Source: Bombyx mori (lineage: Eukaryota > Arthropoda > Insecta > Lepidoptera > Bombycidae). From it: DNA of 64,000 nucleotides. Shown piece after piece: positions 43,395 through 55,401 of the stretch. How positions within the stretch are numbered: position 1 is the stretch's first letter; each line of letters starts with the position of its first letter. The position numbers and the translations under genes were made by a program. The DNA is taken from positions 3,102,501 through 3,166,500 of the forward strand of contig NC_085126.1 of assembly GCF_030269925.1 (NCBI RefSeq), read 5' to 3'. The notes beneath the pieces were generated by a model, which was not told where the DNA came from, did not search any database, and saw only the letters and a list, made by a program, of their open reading frames with translations.

Positions 43395-45061
43395 TCAACT
43401 TCGACTGTCCGCTGGCAGGGGATCAATTAAGGAGGCGCCACAGTAGCAAATGGAAGGACTTTAACATTAATCATACCAACGCTTACTGGTACCTATTTGT
43501 ACCATAGCGGGTAGATAACGGTTTGCGAAAAGTATTACTCAAAATAAACAAAACAAAAAAATGTATATTACCTGTAAGATTTATGTAAGCAAAAGTCATG
43601 AAGTGAAATGTGCAAAACCAATAAGATGATGCGTTCATTTTCGATGCAAAATTTCAAAATGGGCATTTGACCCGTTACGGTATGTTTAGTGTTAAAAACA
43701 GCATCATAAACCACAATTCAATTCAGCACACTTCACTCCTTTTTATTGTCCTGCCTATTCTAGTGTCCTCGCGAGGTCATACCTACTAGATTCACCGAAT
43801 TAGTAGGTGAGCTCACGGGGAAATCATAGGGTCTCTTTAATCTCTAATTTTGTCATAAAGTAACTCTTGAATACGAAGTAGGTAACTGTTGAATCTTTGT
43901 GCATACATTTGTCTAATATAAGTGCCGTGTTTAATAGAGTAGTAATTTTTTAATTAATGTTGGCAACATTTAAGAAACATGAGTCCGGCGAATAAATGTA
44001 GGAATATGTGCCAGGTGGTACATGTGCTAGAAACTACTAGTAGGCAGCGTCATTTACCTACTGCAAGAATTGCAATGAGCACTGTAAAAATTTGGCACAT
44101 ATAACACTATTGTAGTATTATTTCTGCATTACAAAAAATCAAACGTTGAGTATTTGCAGATGTCAACTAAGGTCTTTTAAAAAAATTATGAATTTATTAA
44201 TAATATTGAATGTATGGATACATAATTGCAATTTACTAATAAACCATATACTTAAATTTTACTGTTTTATTGGCGCCAATTTAATAATATAAATATTGCT
44301 ACATGTGGCGCATAAAATATTACCAGCTTTAAAAAAATAATTGGTAGAAAAAAAAATTAAGCAAGTTTTCATTTTTCACACATTCCCTAAACGCGTTCGG
44401 GAAGACAAAAAATGTAAAATTAATTGTTACGGGCACGACGTCGCTATGCTCTGGAATTAGTTAGGTTAATTAATGTTTAACATGACATTCTTTTGCGTTT
44501 TTCACGTTGCTCTGTGGATGAGATAAAAAGTAGTGGGGTCAAAAACATTTTTTTGTATACTTTTTAATTGCGTCTCTTACAATTTAAAATATTAATCGTG
44601 AGGATTTATTTACGAAAGAACAAAACGGAATGGATTTGCCGAAAATTTTTTGCATTGTATTTGCTCTGTGCACAAAAAGACGATAGTTTCATTATAATAT
44701 TCATTAGAAAAAATATGTAAAACTATACTGTTTACTTGGTTATAATCCAAGTAATTTTCCAAAGATAATCTGTGTCAAATCTGACAATTTCACAAATGAC
44801 ATCACCATTTCGAAATATAAATCATTTTTTGACGTGATTCCGTTCCGTTACACGCTTTAAGTTTTTTGATTTGACAGACGCCGGATTTGGAGTGTCGAAT
44901 AGCGTGCCATTAGTTAGTTGTTTTTTATTAGCACCGTTACTATGTTATTCTCTTTGTTTTTTTTTTATAGTATCCTGCTGTTAAAATAAAAATCTATCGA
45001 AAAAAGTACACGATTTTATTTGTGTCATATTTTTAAGATATATGTAATGTAACGGTAATTG
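43395..45061. other. Unassigned intron sequence
   Basis: A short family A trace is visible at ~43800-43820 (TAGTAGGTGAGCTCACGGGG). The rest is AT-rich without a gene or recognised element. Confidence 0.35.
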
Positions 45062-45410
45062 TTATTTAAATGAGTTTTTACACATTTGTGCACTTTCACA
45101 GATATTAAACAGTTAATAAACCACCATTATTACACATTTATATAAAAGTTGTGGGATTTATGAATGGTAGGGTGCAGATTACCGCAGAAATTCACACAAA
45201 ATAATTAAAACAATCTTAACGTCGTACGATCCTTTACTCCTTCTTTTGACAACTAACTTATCATCTAATTTTACTTGACAGTGACATCTATCAATATTAT
45301 AAAAGTGACATAAAAAAAAATAAGAACAATCAGAATAAGAAACACTAAAATATAGACAAAATAAAGCAAATCACACAACTTCACTCCTCTCGTTCCCGCC
45401 AAAAAGTCCA
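45062..45410 (-). mobile_element. Family D, variant with extra internal segment
   Basis: Minus orientation. The right end is the usual D 5' end (TCGTTCCCGCCAAAAAGTCC); the left has CACATTTGTGCACTTTCACA and AATAAACCACCATTATTACA. Between them are about 190 bases not found in the other three copies. The part from TTTCATTTTCCC to the A tail is missing. Confidence 0.7.
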
Positions 45411-45543
45411 CTCCGTGGATAGGTGACTTTTCCCACTACACAGATAAGAGTAGCGTTATTAATTTCGTATCAAATCGATGGTGGGGTAATCTGTGATAAA
45501 ACGAATGAGACGACGATTGAGAAAGAACTACTTTATTGTTTGT

Positions 45544-45806
45544 TTGTTTTTCCTACCTATGCTGATAGCCTTGAGCTGTTTCAGCTTCTCCTTGACGTGT
45601 AAGTGAGCTCAGGGGGCTCAATCGGGAGTGTTTGTGCCTTACACTGGCCCTAACAAGAGCAGTGCTTCGCAGAATCTACCACCGGATCGGAAACGCGACC
45701 CACTGAGAAGATCCGACGAGAAACTCAGTGGGCTGTGTCTGTGGGTTAATTCACTCGTCGAGCCCTTCGTCGTAAGCCACGAGTTCGGCGAGGACGGTGA
45801 CCGGTT
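45544..45806 (-). mobile_element. Family A (Bm1-type) SINE
   Basis: Minus orientation, GTTTTTCCTACCTATGCTGA to GCGAGGACGGTGACCGGTT; good hairpin core. Confidence 0.93.
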
Positions 45807-47075
45807 GTTTGTTAATTGCCTATGGTACACTACTATCCTAGTACATATTTTAATCACTAGATGACATTATTATGAATTAAACTATTTTGATATTAATAGA
45901 CATATTAAGTACAAACAAGACTTTGGCTACGTATTTTAAGATACCACTTATTACCATTATCCGCTCTCAAAACCAAACAAAAGCACAACTTAGTCGTGGA
46001 AACCACGGAAGGGTGATTTATAAGTAGTAGCGGTCCTTAAGTAGGCTGAGTTCAAGCAGACCCGCAATCTTCAAAGACTATATTATACTCTATTCCAATT
46101 ACGAAGTCCCATTTGACAGATGTTATTATTATGTTATTTTGTGTGACTTAATTGTGAAATGATTTAGATTGATTGTGTATTTTTAAATGATGATTTACGA
46201 CCATGAAAAAAAAAACTATTATTGTTTCAAATTATTCGAAACGTAAGTTCTAAGAAGTGTCAAAAGGGACTTCGTAATTAGAATAGAGTATTATATAGTA
46301 ATCACAAAACATAGCTTAAGTAGTAACGAGTGATTCCCATTGGAGGCCTGAATGTATGGAGTGTTGACATTGACATTGACGGTCAACCGGTCGATTTACT
46401 ATCAGGACACGCTTCTGAAAAACGAACAGAAGAATTTAATGATCAATCGCGCCAAACTGATGTTCTCGTCTAAAAGACATCTTGATCAATTTCATGATAC
46501 ATCCTACTTAGAGTTTTTCTGTTAATTATTGAAATACTCTAAACATTAATTACTACTCAGAATAAATAAAAAAATAACAAAATTTTAAATGAACCGTACA
46601 GAAAAATAGAAATGTTTATATTTTATATAAGCGTTCGCGCCTTTTTCGAGTGTCACTTTTTTCCGCCATTGGAGACTCAACACTATCGTATATCAAACGA
46701 TTTGGAAATGGAATTTCAACTGTAAAATGTTTTTATGTTGGCAGCATTGTCACTTTTTAATTGAATGCGTTTTTTTTTTTTCGTTTTTATACGGCCGGTG
46801 CCTTTTGGCCTCGGTAGCACGTCGTAAAACTAAGACAAAAGAGATCAAACGTTTTTTTTTTTATAGTCGCCTAATGACATTCCATATGGTGTTGATTGTT
46901 CACATTTTTAGTTTTATGTTCCGGTTGGCGGATTGAATTGTTTTAAATGTTCGTGAATTAGATCTTGCGCATAAAATCTGTAGCGGCTTTTTTTTTCGAA
47001 ATTGCTATTATTATAATACTAGAAATATATAAGTAGGTATTCGATAAAAAAAAAAAGAAGGTTTTCGTCTCATAT
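45807..47075. other. Unassigned intron sequence
   Basis: No gene or repeat family was recognised. Several T tracts (e.g. ~46770-46781, ~46852-46862). Confidence 0.35.
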
Positions 47076-47135
47076 ATATACACCAATGTGCTTTGCTAAT
47101 CCATTATATACACCAATGTGCTTTGCTAATCCATT
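47076..47135. repeat. 30-bp tandem duplication
   Basis: The unit beginning ATATACACCAATGTGCTTTG occurs twice with no difference, at 47076-47105 and 47106-47135. Confidence 0.95.
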
Positions 47136-47180
47136 ATTCAAAAAAATCACTACCAAGTTTTTCATAGAATTTCATTCACC

Positions 47181-47428
47181 TTTTTTTTTTATCGCTTAGG
47201 TGGGTGGACGAGCTCACAGCCCACCTTGTGTTAAGTGGTTACCGGAGCCCATAGACATCTACAACGTAAATGCGCCACCCACCTTGAGATATAAGTTCGA
47301 AGGTCTCAAGTATAGTTACAACGGCTGCCCCACCCGTCAAACCGAAACGCATTACTGCTTCACGGCAGAAATAAGTAGGGTGGTAGTACCTACCCGCGTG
47401 GACTCTCAAGAGGTCCTACCAGCAGTAA
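47181..47428 (-). mobile_element. Family B SINE, headless copy
   Basis: Minus orientation, T tract then ATCGCTTAGGTGGGTGGACG to GGTCCTACCAGCAGTAAAA. Long plus-strand frames here arise from the SINE. Confidence 0.94.
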
Positions 47429-47663
47429 AATATAAATCGGAATTTATCTATAATATTACATATATTCATGCCCAACTAACCATTGTTAGCGTTTAAATTT
47501 TTCACCGATAACACTGTTCATTGCACTTTTACTCTAGATCCTTTGCCGTAAAGATTAATCAATTTCATGGCTACAAGTTAAATTTATTAAGGACGTTGAT
47601 CGCTATTATGGACACCACTTGTCCGACAGCCTACGCCCCAGGGCAAAACAAATATATCAAGTA

Positions 47664-47760
47664 CTAGCTATTACCCGCGGCTTCGTCTGCGTGATCAAGG
47701 ATAGATGTCGGTGTAGTTTCAAGTGAGAAAAATATGTTTTTTCGGAACAAAAGATAATCT
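47664..47760 (-). mobile_element. Helitron 3' end
   Basis: On the minus strand ends GCAGACGAAGCCGCGGGTAA then TAGCTAG, before a T-rich flank; the GC-rich subterminal hairpin region is clear. The 5' end was not found. Confidence 0.6.
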
Positions 47761-48117
47761 ATAATATATCATATTATTCTGACCTAATTACCTATTACGT
47801 TTCAATCTATCGCTACGATTCGACGCGAAGGAAGGACAAATCAACACACTTTCACTTTACGATTATACATAATATGTATGTATATATAAAATATTTATTT
47901 TTATTTCATAATAAGTATGGATAGTCCAAAAATTGGTGTCTTTTTTTTTATAAATGTTAAAAAATAGTCAGGACAAAATTAAACAGTGATTTACAGGAAT
48001 AGGTATTAGCTATTAGCTATAGCACATTATTTTCCGATATGTCAAAACAGCAGACACTAGAGTTCTTCACGGTCTTCCGGACATCATGTGGCCTCCGCGC
48101 TCCCATTGAGCTTAGAT

Positions 48118-48311
48118 TTTTTTTTTTCATACCTATGCTGATAGCCTTGAGAAGCTATGTCAGCGTAACCTAACAAGTAGGTGAGCTCACGGGGCTCAAA
48201 CCTGTCGACGTTGCTAACACTAACCCTAGCAAGTGCAGTGCCTCGCAGAATCTACCACCGGATCGGAAACGCGGCCCACTGAGAAGTTCCTGCGAGAAAC
48301 TCAATGGGCTT
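48118..48311 (-). mobile_element. Family A (Bm1-type) SINE, 5'-truncated
   Basis: Minus orientation, TTTTTTCATACCTATGCTGA to CGAGAAACTCAATGGGCTT. Confidence 0.92.
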
Positions 48312-48616
48312 TACAAAATAAATGTTTTTTTTTATTATTAGTTGAATTATGGATGTATGAATGGTAAATTATATAATATCATTCGCATGTCAAATAATGA
48401 CAAAGCATACACGTTGCTTTTAACTTATGCAATAACTCATTTTCACTATGCTTCGCGAATAAATGATTTCTTTCTTTCTTTCTTTGTGGATGAACTCTCA
48501 TTGGCACTTTATGTACATAATCATATTATGTAGGCAAGTAAATAGCGTATACGTAAAATAATAAATAGGGAATACATAAGAATTATAAACGTACAAAATA
48601 CGCGATCGAAGAACTA

Positions 48617-48930
48617 TCTATATATTAATACGTGAAGCAAAAATGTTGTATCCCTTTTTACGAAAATTGCGCCGACGGAGGAGTATGAAATTTTCCACAC
48701 TTATAGAGAATATAGAGAAGAAGTGCACAATGCTAATATTTTTTTAAAATAATGCATAAAAGATACAGTAAACCAATAAAGAAAACATTACACACACTAC
48801 ATACCATGTATTTGACGCACACACGCATGCATACTATTCATTGTCAAACTTTTGTTCTTGACGTCTGTGGTCAAATTGAGAATAGATTAAATATTATTTG
48901 TCTTTATTAATATTTTTTTATAGTGTAGCG
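48617..48930 (+). mobile_element. Family E repeat, longer copy
   Basis: Starts TCTATATATTAATACGTGAA after an A, a Helitron-like 5' end, then GACGGAGGAGTATGAAATTT and GTGGTCAAATTGAGAATAGA. No CTAG end was identified, so the class is tentative. It is uninterrupted, and so shows the target of the nested SINE at 20824. Confidence 0.7.
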
Positions 48931-49655
48931 AAATTTGCGATTATAGAAGTATAAAATATAATCAACTTACAATTCCAATTAATTATTGTCGAATTTCGAC
49001 TACTGCGGGACCTCTAGTTGAGTTAAACATGCTTTCTGGTTTGACGTTCAACGCGTTAAAGTTACCCAGTATCGATAATACGCCATTGGTACTCCATCCG
49101 CGATTAAGAGGGCGCGTTTATACTAAATTCACACTAGATACGAACAATAGGGCCATAGAGTTCTCGACAAGAGCGTGTGCGACAACACGCTTTGTACAAA
49201 AAGCCCTTTGTCGAGACCTCAAGAGCTATGTGTACAAAACAGGGCGATTTATCGCTTACACAATACAGTTTAGTGGATAAGTTGATTTGTAGTATAGATT
49301 TTGTGTAAGTTTGGATTAACTGTCGCTTAAAAAACAAATGAGATATAGATTGTTTGGGAGTAATCAAAATTGTTCTATCTCAGCAATGTTTTGATGCGTA
49401 AAAATGGCACTATTTTATAATTTTTTTTATTAATGCAACTTTAGGCACAGGAGTACAGTGGCGGGCTTAATGCTTAAAGCATTATCAATTAGTCTATCAA
49501 TGTTGACGTAGAGAGTTCTGTGAAATACAGTTCACGTCTCTTTGAAATACAGAATTATTTATTATAAAATTCATATTTATAAAATAATGTATAGACAAAA
49601 TAGACACACAATATGTAGGTATACAAACACATACCTATAACGCCCCACAGGTATA
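48931..49655. other. Unassigned intron sequence
   Basis: The frame at 49029-49280 has no recognisable motif and the sequence is not known to me as a repeat. Confidence 0.35.
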
Positions 49656-49941
49656 CCTATATAAAAATGAATTGCTGTTCGTTAGTCTCGCTAAAACTCG
49701 AGAACGACTGGACCGATTTGGCTAATTTAGATCTTGAATTATTTGTGGAAGTCCAGAGAAGGTTTAAACGGTAGATAAATACGAAAATCCTCGGAATTAA
49801 ATAAAAATAACAATTTTGTTTTTCCTTTGATGTGTTCTCAGTCGGACGGATTCCTTTTCTTTGTTTTAAGTTTATTTTATACAAAAGTTTAGGTCTTTTA
49901 TTTCTCGATTGAGGCACTACGAAATCTGCCGGGTCAGCTAG
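49656..49941 (+). mobile_element. Non-autonomous Helitron, second family, copy 1
   Basis: CCTATATAAAAATGAATTGC to TGCCGGGTCAGCTAG before a T. The first base of the canonical TC is mutated. Closely similar to 53886-54176. Confidence 0.83.
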
Positions 49942-50280
49942 TACCATCATAATAATAAATAATTTAATCATTATACATTAGCATTACGCATCCATCTTGC
50001 GAGAGATTATTTTGGCTTTCACGAGTTGCAGACATAATTAAAAACATATTTACGGTTTAATTTTGGGTTTCTTTATTATCGCACTTCAGTCTTTCGCGAC
50101 CACGAAAACTGTAAAGTATTTGTACGCACTGGCAACAATATAGTGATAATAAAAAACCCGAAGATAAACAAAAAAATTAGTTTTAAATAAATTCGAGTCA
50201 ATATCACAATTTCTTAATTCGAATCTTTGACGATTTAAAAGTCGTGCGTTATCTGTGAGGAAAGCAAAAGTACCTAATAG
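49942..50280. other. Unassigned intron sequence
   Basis: AT-rich, nothing recognised. Confidence 0.4.
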
Positions 50281-50495
50281 TTTTTTTTATTTTATTGCTC
50301 AGATTGGTGGACGAGCTCACAGCCCACCTAGTGTTAAGTGGTTACTGGAGCCCATAGTCATCTATAACGTAAATGCACCACCCACCTTGAGATATAAGGT
50401 CTCAAGTATAGTTACAACGGCTACCCCACCCGTCAAACCGAAACGCATTACGGCTTCACGGCAGAAATAGGCAGGGTGGGGTACCTACCCGCGCG
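50281..50495 (-). mobile_element. Family B SINE, 5'-truncated
   Basis: Minus orientation, TTTATTTTATTGCTCAGATT to GGTACCTACCCGCGCGG. Confidence 0.92.
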
Positions 50496-50751
50496 GTTAA
50501 TATCTTGTGGTTTATTGTTATTTGAATACAGTACAAGCCAGTTCCGAACGTGTCTGAACCCCGAATTCCTATGACACATTCCGACCATTCTATCGACACG
50601 TGTTCAATACACAACTAAAATATTTCATTGTGAATGTGCTTTTTAACTGTATTTTTTTTTGTGTCACTCCTTAAATTCGCTCCTTAACTACGCTCGACCA
50701 GAATCTACTTGAGTTCATTTACCGCTTTAGGTTCATCCTATTCGTCGTAAA

Positions 50752-50977
50752 CGTCTTATGAGTCCGCATGGGTAGATACCACCACCCTGCCTATTTCTGC
50801 CATAAAGCAGTAATGCGTTTCGGTTTGAAGGGCGGGGCAGCCGTTGTACTGAGAAATTGATACCTTATAACTCGTGTCTCAAGGTGAGTGGCGGCATTAA
50901 CGCTATTACTATGGGCCCCGGTAACCGCTTTCTTCCAGTTGGGCCGTGATCTCATCCACCCGATCAAGAAAAAAAAA
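50752..50977 (+). mobile_element. Family B SINE, diverged
   Basis: GTCTTATGAGTCCGCATGGG to CCGATCAAGAAAAAAAAATC; changes near the tail. Confidence 0.85.
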
Positions 50978-51200
50978 TCTGTTACGACAACGTCCAAAAT
51001 GAATAAATTACGTTAACCCAAATTTGTATTCGAGTATCCATTTCCGTAGTATCAATGCAAATATGTTAGACATTTGTGTTGTGTATTGGGTCAGCTACAT
51101 GAAGACCATGATATCGTCTGAGCGGTCTGTGTCTCCCCATATTGGTGATGCCAGCCTCCCGGGTTTTTTTCATACATTATGCCGACATTTCTGTAGTGTA

Positions 51201-51387
51201 CACTGAGCTTATCACCGGATCTTCTCAGGGTGTCGCGGTTCCGATCCGGTGGTAGATTCTGCGAAGCACTGCTCTTGTTTGAGCTAGTGTTAGCAAATTC
51301 TTTCAGGTTGAGCTCGTGAGCTCACCTACCTCTCCGCACGTAATTAGAATAGCCTCTTAGGATACCAGCGAATAAATAGGGAAAACA
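51201..51387 (+). mobile_element. Family A SINE (tail variant 2)
   Basis: CACTGAGCTTATCACCGGAT to GCGAATAAATAGGGAAAAC. Confidence 0.88.
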
Positions 51388-52092
51388 ATGAAATTAGTAA
51401 ACAAGAGATTAAACAATAATTAGTGGCGAATCCAAGTACTCACGGATCGATAGGTAAGCTGACAGGCTCTTTGAATAAAACTCAATTGTGTGTTATCTAT
51501 ATTTAGCTCTTTTTGTTGAAAAATTTGACGACCACTGGCTCAGACTAACGTCGTACGCTTCATTCGTATACATTGTTTTAAAGGAAAATAAATATGTAGT
51601 TTAAAACGCATATGAAAACTGGCATATGAATATGTTTAAGTGAGATCAAGTTGTAATTAAATAAATTTAAACATCCACTAATTCTCAGAACTACGATCCA
51701 CATAAAAAAAAAAAACTATTTTAAAACTTATGACATCATACTGACACTTACCTCTAATCTATTAATATGTTAAATATTAAAAAAAAAAAAACAATTAAAC
51801 AGGTGCTATGTTCTAGCGTTGTCATAATATAAACTAATTAGCATTAATTTACATTAACAATAAATAATATTTGAATATGGACATTCGCTTTTGGATGGAT
51901 CCAATATTTAAATCATTACGAGTATTAATTTTAATGGCGTAGTTTAGTTAAAGCATACCGAATATATTCTGTGTTACCAACGGTTAAGCCGTAATAACAC
52001 TACAGGGGATAACACCAAACTTCAAAACTCCAAGCTATTCTTACATAATGCGTGTTAAATTAATATTTAAAGTTTCTATGATTCATCTAGAT
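51388..52092. other. Unassigned intron sequence
   Basis: AT-rich, no recognised gene or repeat. Confidence 0.4.
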
Positions 52093-52418
52093 CGGTGTTT
52101 CCCAAAGTGTGGCCCACGCCCCACAAGGGAGCAATTTGATAATTATGGGGGACAATCGCACTAAATTAATATATCAAATCTTTATTAAAATTGTTTTGAA
52201 TTTGAATTTCAGTTTTTTATTATATGTTTTCAAAAATTAATTACTGTGTTCTGATAACAATTTCATAGTTTCTTCTTATTCATAAATTCTTTCTAAAATC
52301 TATCATATAAGTTTCTTATGTGAACAAATCAATTTTTTTATGTTACAAATTATGTAGGGCTTCAAAATTTTAGAAATGTTACAGTGGGGCACGGCACAAA
52401 AAAGGTTCGGAAGCACTT
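52093..52418. mobile_element. hAT-like MITE, diverged
   Basis: Begins CGGTGTTTCCCAAAGTGTGG and ends TTCGGAAGCACTT; GCCCCAC near the left is mirrored by GTGGGGC near the right. The flanks ATCTAGAT and ATCTTAAT agree at only 6 of 8 positions, so the duplication is uncertain. Confidence 0.6.
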
Positions 52419-52818
52419 ATCTTAATGGATGTGTAGTAAAATAAAAGATTCGCTAGTGAAACGTGCGATGTGTTAATTTAATTATTTGTGTTGTATAGTA
52501 TTTGGTTATCGAACCACTTAGTTTTATCAAACGATAATAAAATTAAGTATGCGTGTGGATATAGTGGATAAAGAAAGAGACAAAAAAAACAATGATAGCT
52601 TTGTCTCTATCTGACGGCCAAAGCTCTTGCACTTGCACTTGCATAAACATATGGGTATTAAAACATATTCAAAATAATAATACGTCTAATGCTAGTGAAA
52701 CTGTTGAGTCGCATATTTGGTTTTATAGTTATCACGTCGGCAGCCAGAACTTAGTTTAAGGTTAGTAAGCCTTTTTTCTGAGTGAATACACTCCGTGGTC
52801 AATCATGTTTTTGTATAT
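52419..52818. other. Unassigned intron sequence
   Basis: Nothing recognised. Confidence 0.4.
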
Positions 52819-53249
52819 ACAGGGTGTCCTAAAACTCAACGTCAAGCCGAAACGAACAACCCTGATTAAATGCGCGAACTTTTAATAGCACTTGCCAAGG
52901 CACTTTAGCCCATTTTTTATGGCCTTTCGAAGTTGACAAATTTCGAAAATTTTTGATTCATAGTTTAACAAATAGTCTTACTTCTAGAAAACTTGGGGCA
53001 GCGGTGTCATTAATTTTGACTGTGATTCTAGAAATGCTATTTAGTGTTAAGGTTCTAAAGTTTAAATGAGCAAAGTTATAAAAATTCACCGAAAATGGTT
53101 ACAGTTTGACCTAATTTCTAGGTTTCTATTAAATGCTTATAATTTCCAAACTCCATGGAATAGATTTTTTTTCTGATTTTTCTCATGATAGTTACAATCG
53201 ATCCTGTTACCCCGTTTCGGCTTGACGTTGAGTTCTGGGACATCCTGTA
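52819..53249. mobile_element. MITE with ~35-bp terminal inverted repeats
   Basis: The left end ACAGGGTGTCCTAAAACTCA continues CGTCAAGCCGAAACG; the inverted right end is ACAGGATGTCCCAGAACTCA, then the same 15 bases. Only three differences over 35. TGTATAT lies on both outer sides. About 430 bp, no coding; superfamily not determined. Confidence 0.9.
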
Positions 53250-53284
53250 TGTATATCAATATTGAACTCGCAATAATGGATAAG

Positions 53285-53654
53285 TAATTTCCCGATCCTG
53301 CGGAAAGAATGGAAAGCAGTCGATGTCGCCCCAAACACGTCATTTCGGATCCTCCCGATCCACTAACGGTGCTTTTAGGTACCTCAAGCACCGGTCACCG
53401 TTCTCGTCGAACCCGTCGCTTGCGACGAAGGGCTCAACGAGTAAATTAACCCTCAGACACAGCCCACTGAGTTTCTCGCCGGATCTTCTCAGTGGGTCGC
53501 GTTTCCGATCCGGCGGTAGATGCTGCGAAGCACGGCTCTTGCTAGGGTTCGTGTTAGCAACGTCGTCAGGTTTGAGCCCCGTGAGCTCACCTACTAGTTA
53601 AGGGGCTGCTGAAATATCCTCTCAAGGCTATCAGCTTAGGTAGGAAAAAAAAAA
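53285..53654 (+). mobile_element. Near full-length family A (Bm1-type) SINE
   Basis: GTAATTTCCCGATCCTGCGG through GGATCCTCCCGATCCACTAA, the hairpin core, and AGCTTAGGTAGGAAAAAAAAA. With 20824-21195 it shows the longest 5' extent seen here. Confidence 0.95.
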
Positions 53655-53885
53655 GAAAGGATAAGTAATCTTTATGAATTTTATTAATGAAATATTTATT
53701 CAGAAAAGCTCACAGCACATGAATACCTCCTTTAGTGAGACATGAGTTCGTAATTTAACGTGTTTGAGAAGCTTATATTTAGGTTAAGAGATTTCTAAGT
53801 TATTATTTATGTATAAATAATTACTTAATCTTGAATTTATTTCCAAACTAATATGTTAATTATAAGCCCGATGTGTATGTAGTAA

Positions 53886-54176
53886 TCTATTTAAATAAAA
53901 ATGAATTGCTGTTCGTTAGTCTCGCTAAAACTCGAGAACGGCTAGACCGATTTGGCTAATTTTGGTCTTGAATTATTTGTGGAAGTCCAGAGAAGGTTTG
54001 AAAGGTGAATAAATATGGAAATGCTCGGATTTATATAAAAACAAACAACTTTGTTTTTCCTTTGATGTGTCCTCCGTCGAACGAATTCCTTTCGTTTGTT
54101 TTAAGTTTATTTTATACAAAATTTTAGGTCTTTTATTTATCGATTGAGGCACTACAAACTCTGCCGGATCAGCTAG
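53886..54176 (+). mobile_element. Non-autonomous Helitron, second family, copy 2
   Basis: TCTATTTAAATAAAAATGAA to TGCCGGATCAGCTAG before a T. Closely matches 49656-49941 throughout. Confidence 0.9.
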
Positions 54177-54199
54177 TAAATTAAAAAAAAGCTATAACA

Positions 54200-54415
54200 T
54201 CTATACTATTAAATAAATCTAGTGTTTTTTACGGATTTTCCGTTATAACTACTGAACCATCCGATTGACTTGAAACTTGGTATCCATGTAGAAAATACAT
54301 GTAGGTACTTAATAGGTAGGCTAATATTTATATGAGTGTTAGACTCCTTAATAATAATGACAATAAATAATAATGTTAATTTTAAATGCCCAGCGAAGCG
54401 GACGAGTACAGCTAG
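54200..54415 (+). mobile_element. Non-autonomous Helitron, first family
   Basis: TCTATACTATTAAATAAATC after an A, to GCGGACGAGTACAGCTAG before a T. It lies only 23 bp after the previous Helitron, same orientation. Confidence 0.9.
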
Positions 54416-54935
54416 TATTTGATAAATCTGTGACAGTTGACTCGTCAACGACTCTGTCTGTCACACAACATAATATGTACACACATAAAACAAAATGGGA
54501 GGCGTGAAAGCATGCTCGGTGATAACGAACTTATAATATTAATCGTAACACGTGCAATGTGTAATGTGTTTGATAAATCGGGAATGTGGGGTGTTTGTGG
54601 ATGTTCAGGGCTGGTTCGATGAAAATAATTATGACACTAGCCTACTTATATGGCCAATTGACTTGTTGCTAACCATTAAAAAAAAACATAGTTGTACTAA
54701 TTAAATAATCTGTGGTCTGGATTTTTAGACTATTACAGAATATTAAAGGGAATACTTATTTCGTCTATTAGGGAATACTTATCTCGTTTAAAGAAAGTAT
54801 TAATTTGCTGAAACAAATTATAAAACATACACGTATTTTCAAGATATATTTTTATTCATGAATGCTACCAAACGATTTGTAAAAAGTAAAAAAAATATAT
54901 ATCGCACAGATTTATATTAAGAATTTTTAAGTTCT
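54416..54935. other. Unassigned intron sequence
   Basis: No gene. Around 54901-54949 a ~50-base segment (GCACAGATT...AGTTCTGCAACACAG) resembles one at ~55409-55457, after the inserted family D element. Confidence 0.4.
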
Positions 54936-54949
54936 GCAACACAGCTAAT

Positions 54950-55387
54950 GTATATTTTTTAAGGGATTTTATTACCTGGTAGCTAAGACTTTAGGTCAAT
55001 TCTTATTTTAATTTATACTCTTATTTTTATGCAAAATGATAATATGGAGTAAAATGAAGATGATAAATTTGAAACATTAATCAACTGGGATGAAATTAAA
55101 TGAAATGGGATGAGATGATATGAAATGAGATGAGATGATATGGGATGAACTATAATCTCAGTAAAATAGTGGTCATTCATTGGGATTTTTTCAATGGGCT
55201 TATGTAGGATCCCGAGAAATTACGTCCAGCGGCTTTGTTTCATTTTCCCACATTTGTGCACTTTCACAGATATTAAACAATTAATAAACCACCGTTATTA
55301 CACATTTAAACGCGAAGAAATACGAAAAAAACAAAAACAAAAAAAATAACACACAACTTCACTGCTCGCGTTCCCGCCAAAAAGTCC
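54950..55387 (-). mobile_element. Family D retroposon with 14-bp target duplication
   Basis: Minus orientation, from TTTTTTAAGGGATTTTATTA to GTTCCCGCCAAAAAGTCC. GCAACACAGCTAAT flanks it exactly (54936-54949, 55388-55401). Carries an expanded GAGATGATAT-type repeat at ~55085-55150. Confidence 0.88.
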
Positions 55388-55401
55388 GCAACACAGCTAA
55401 T

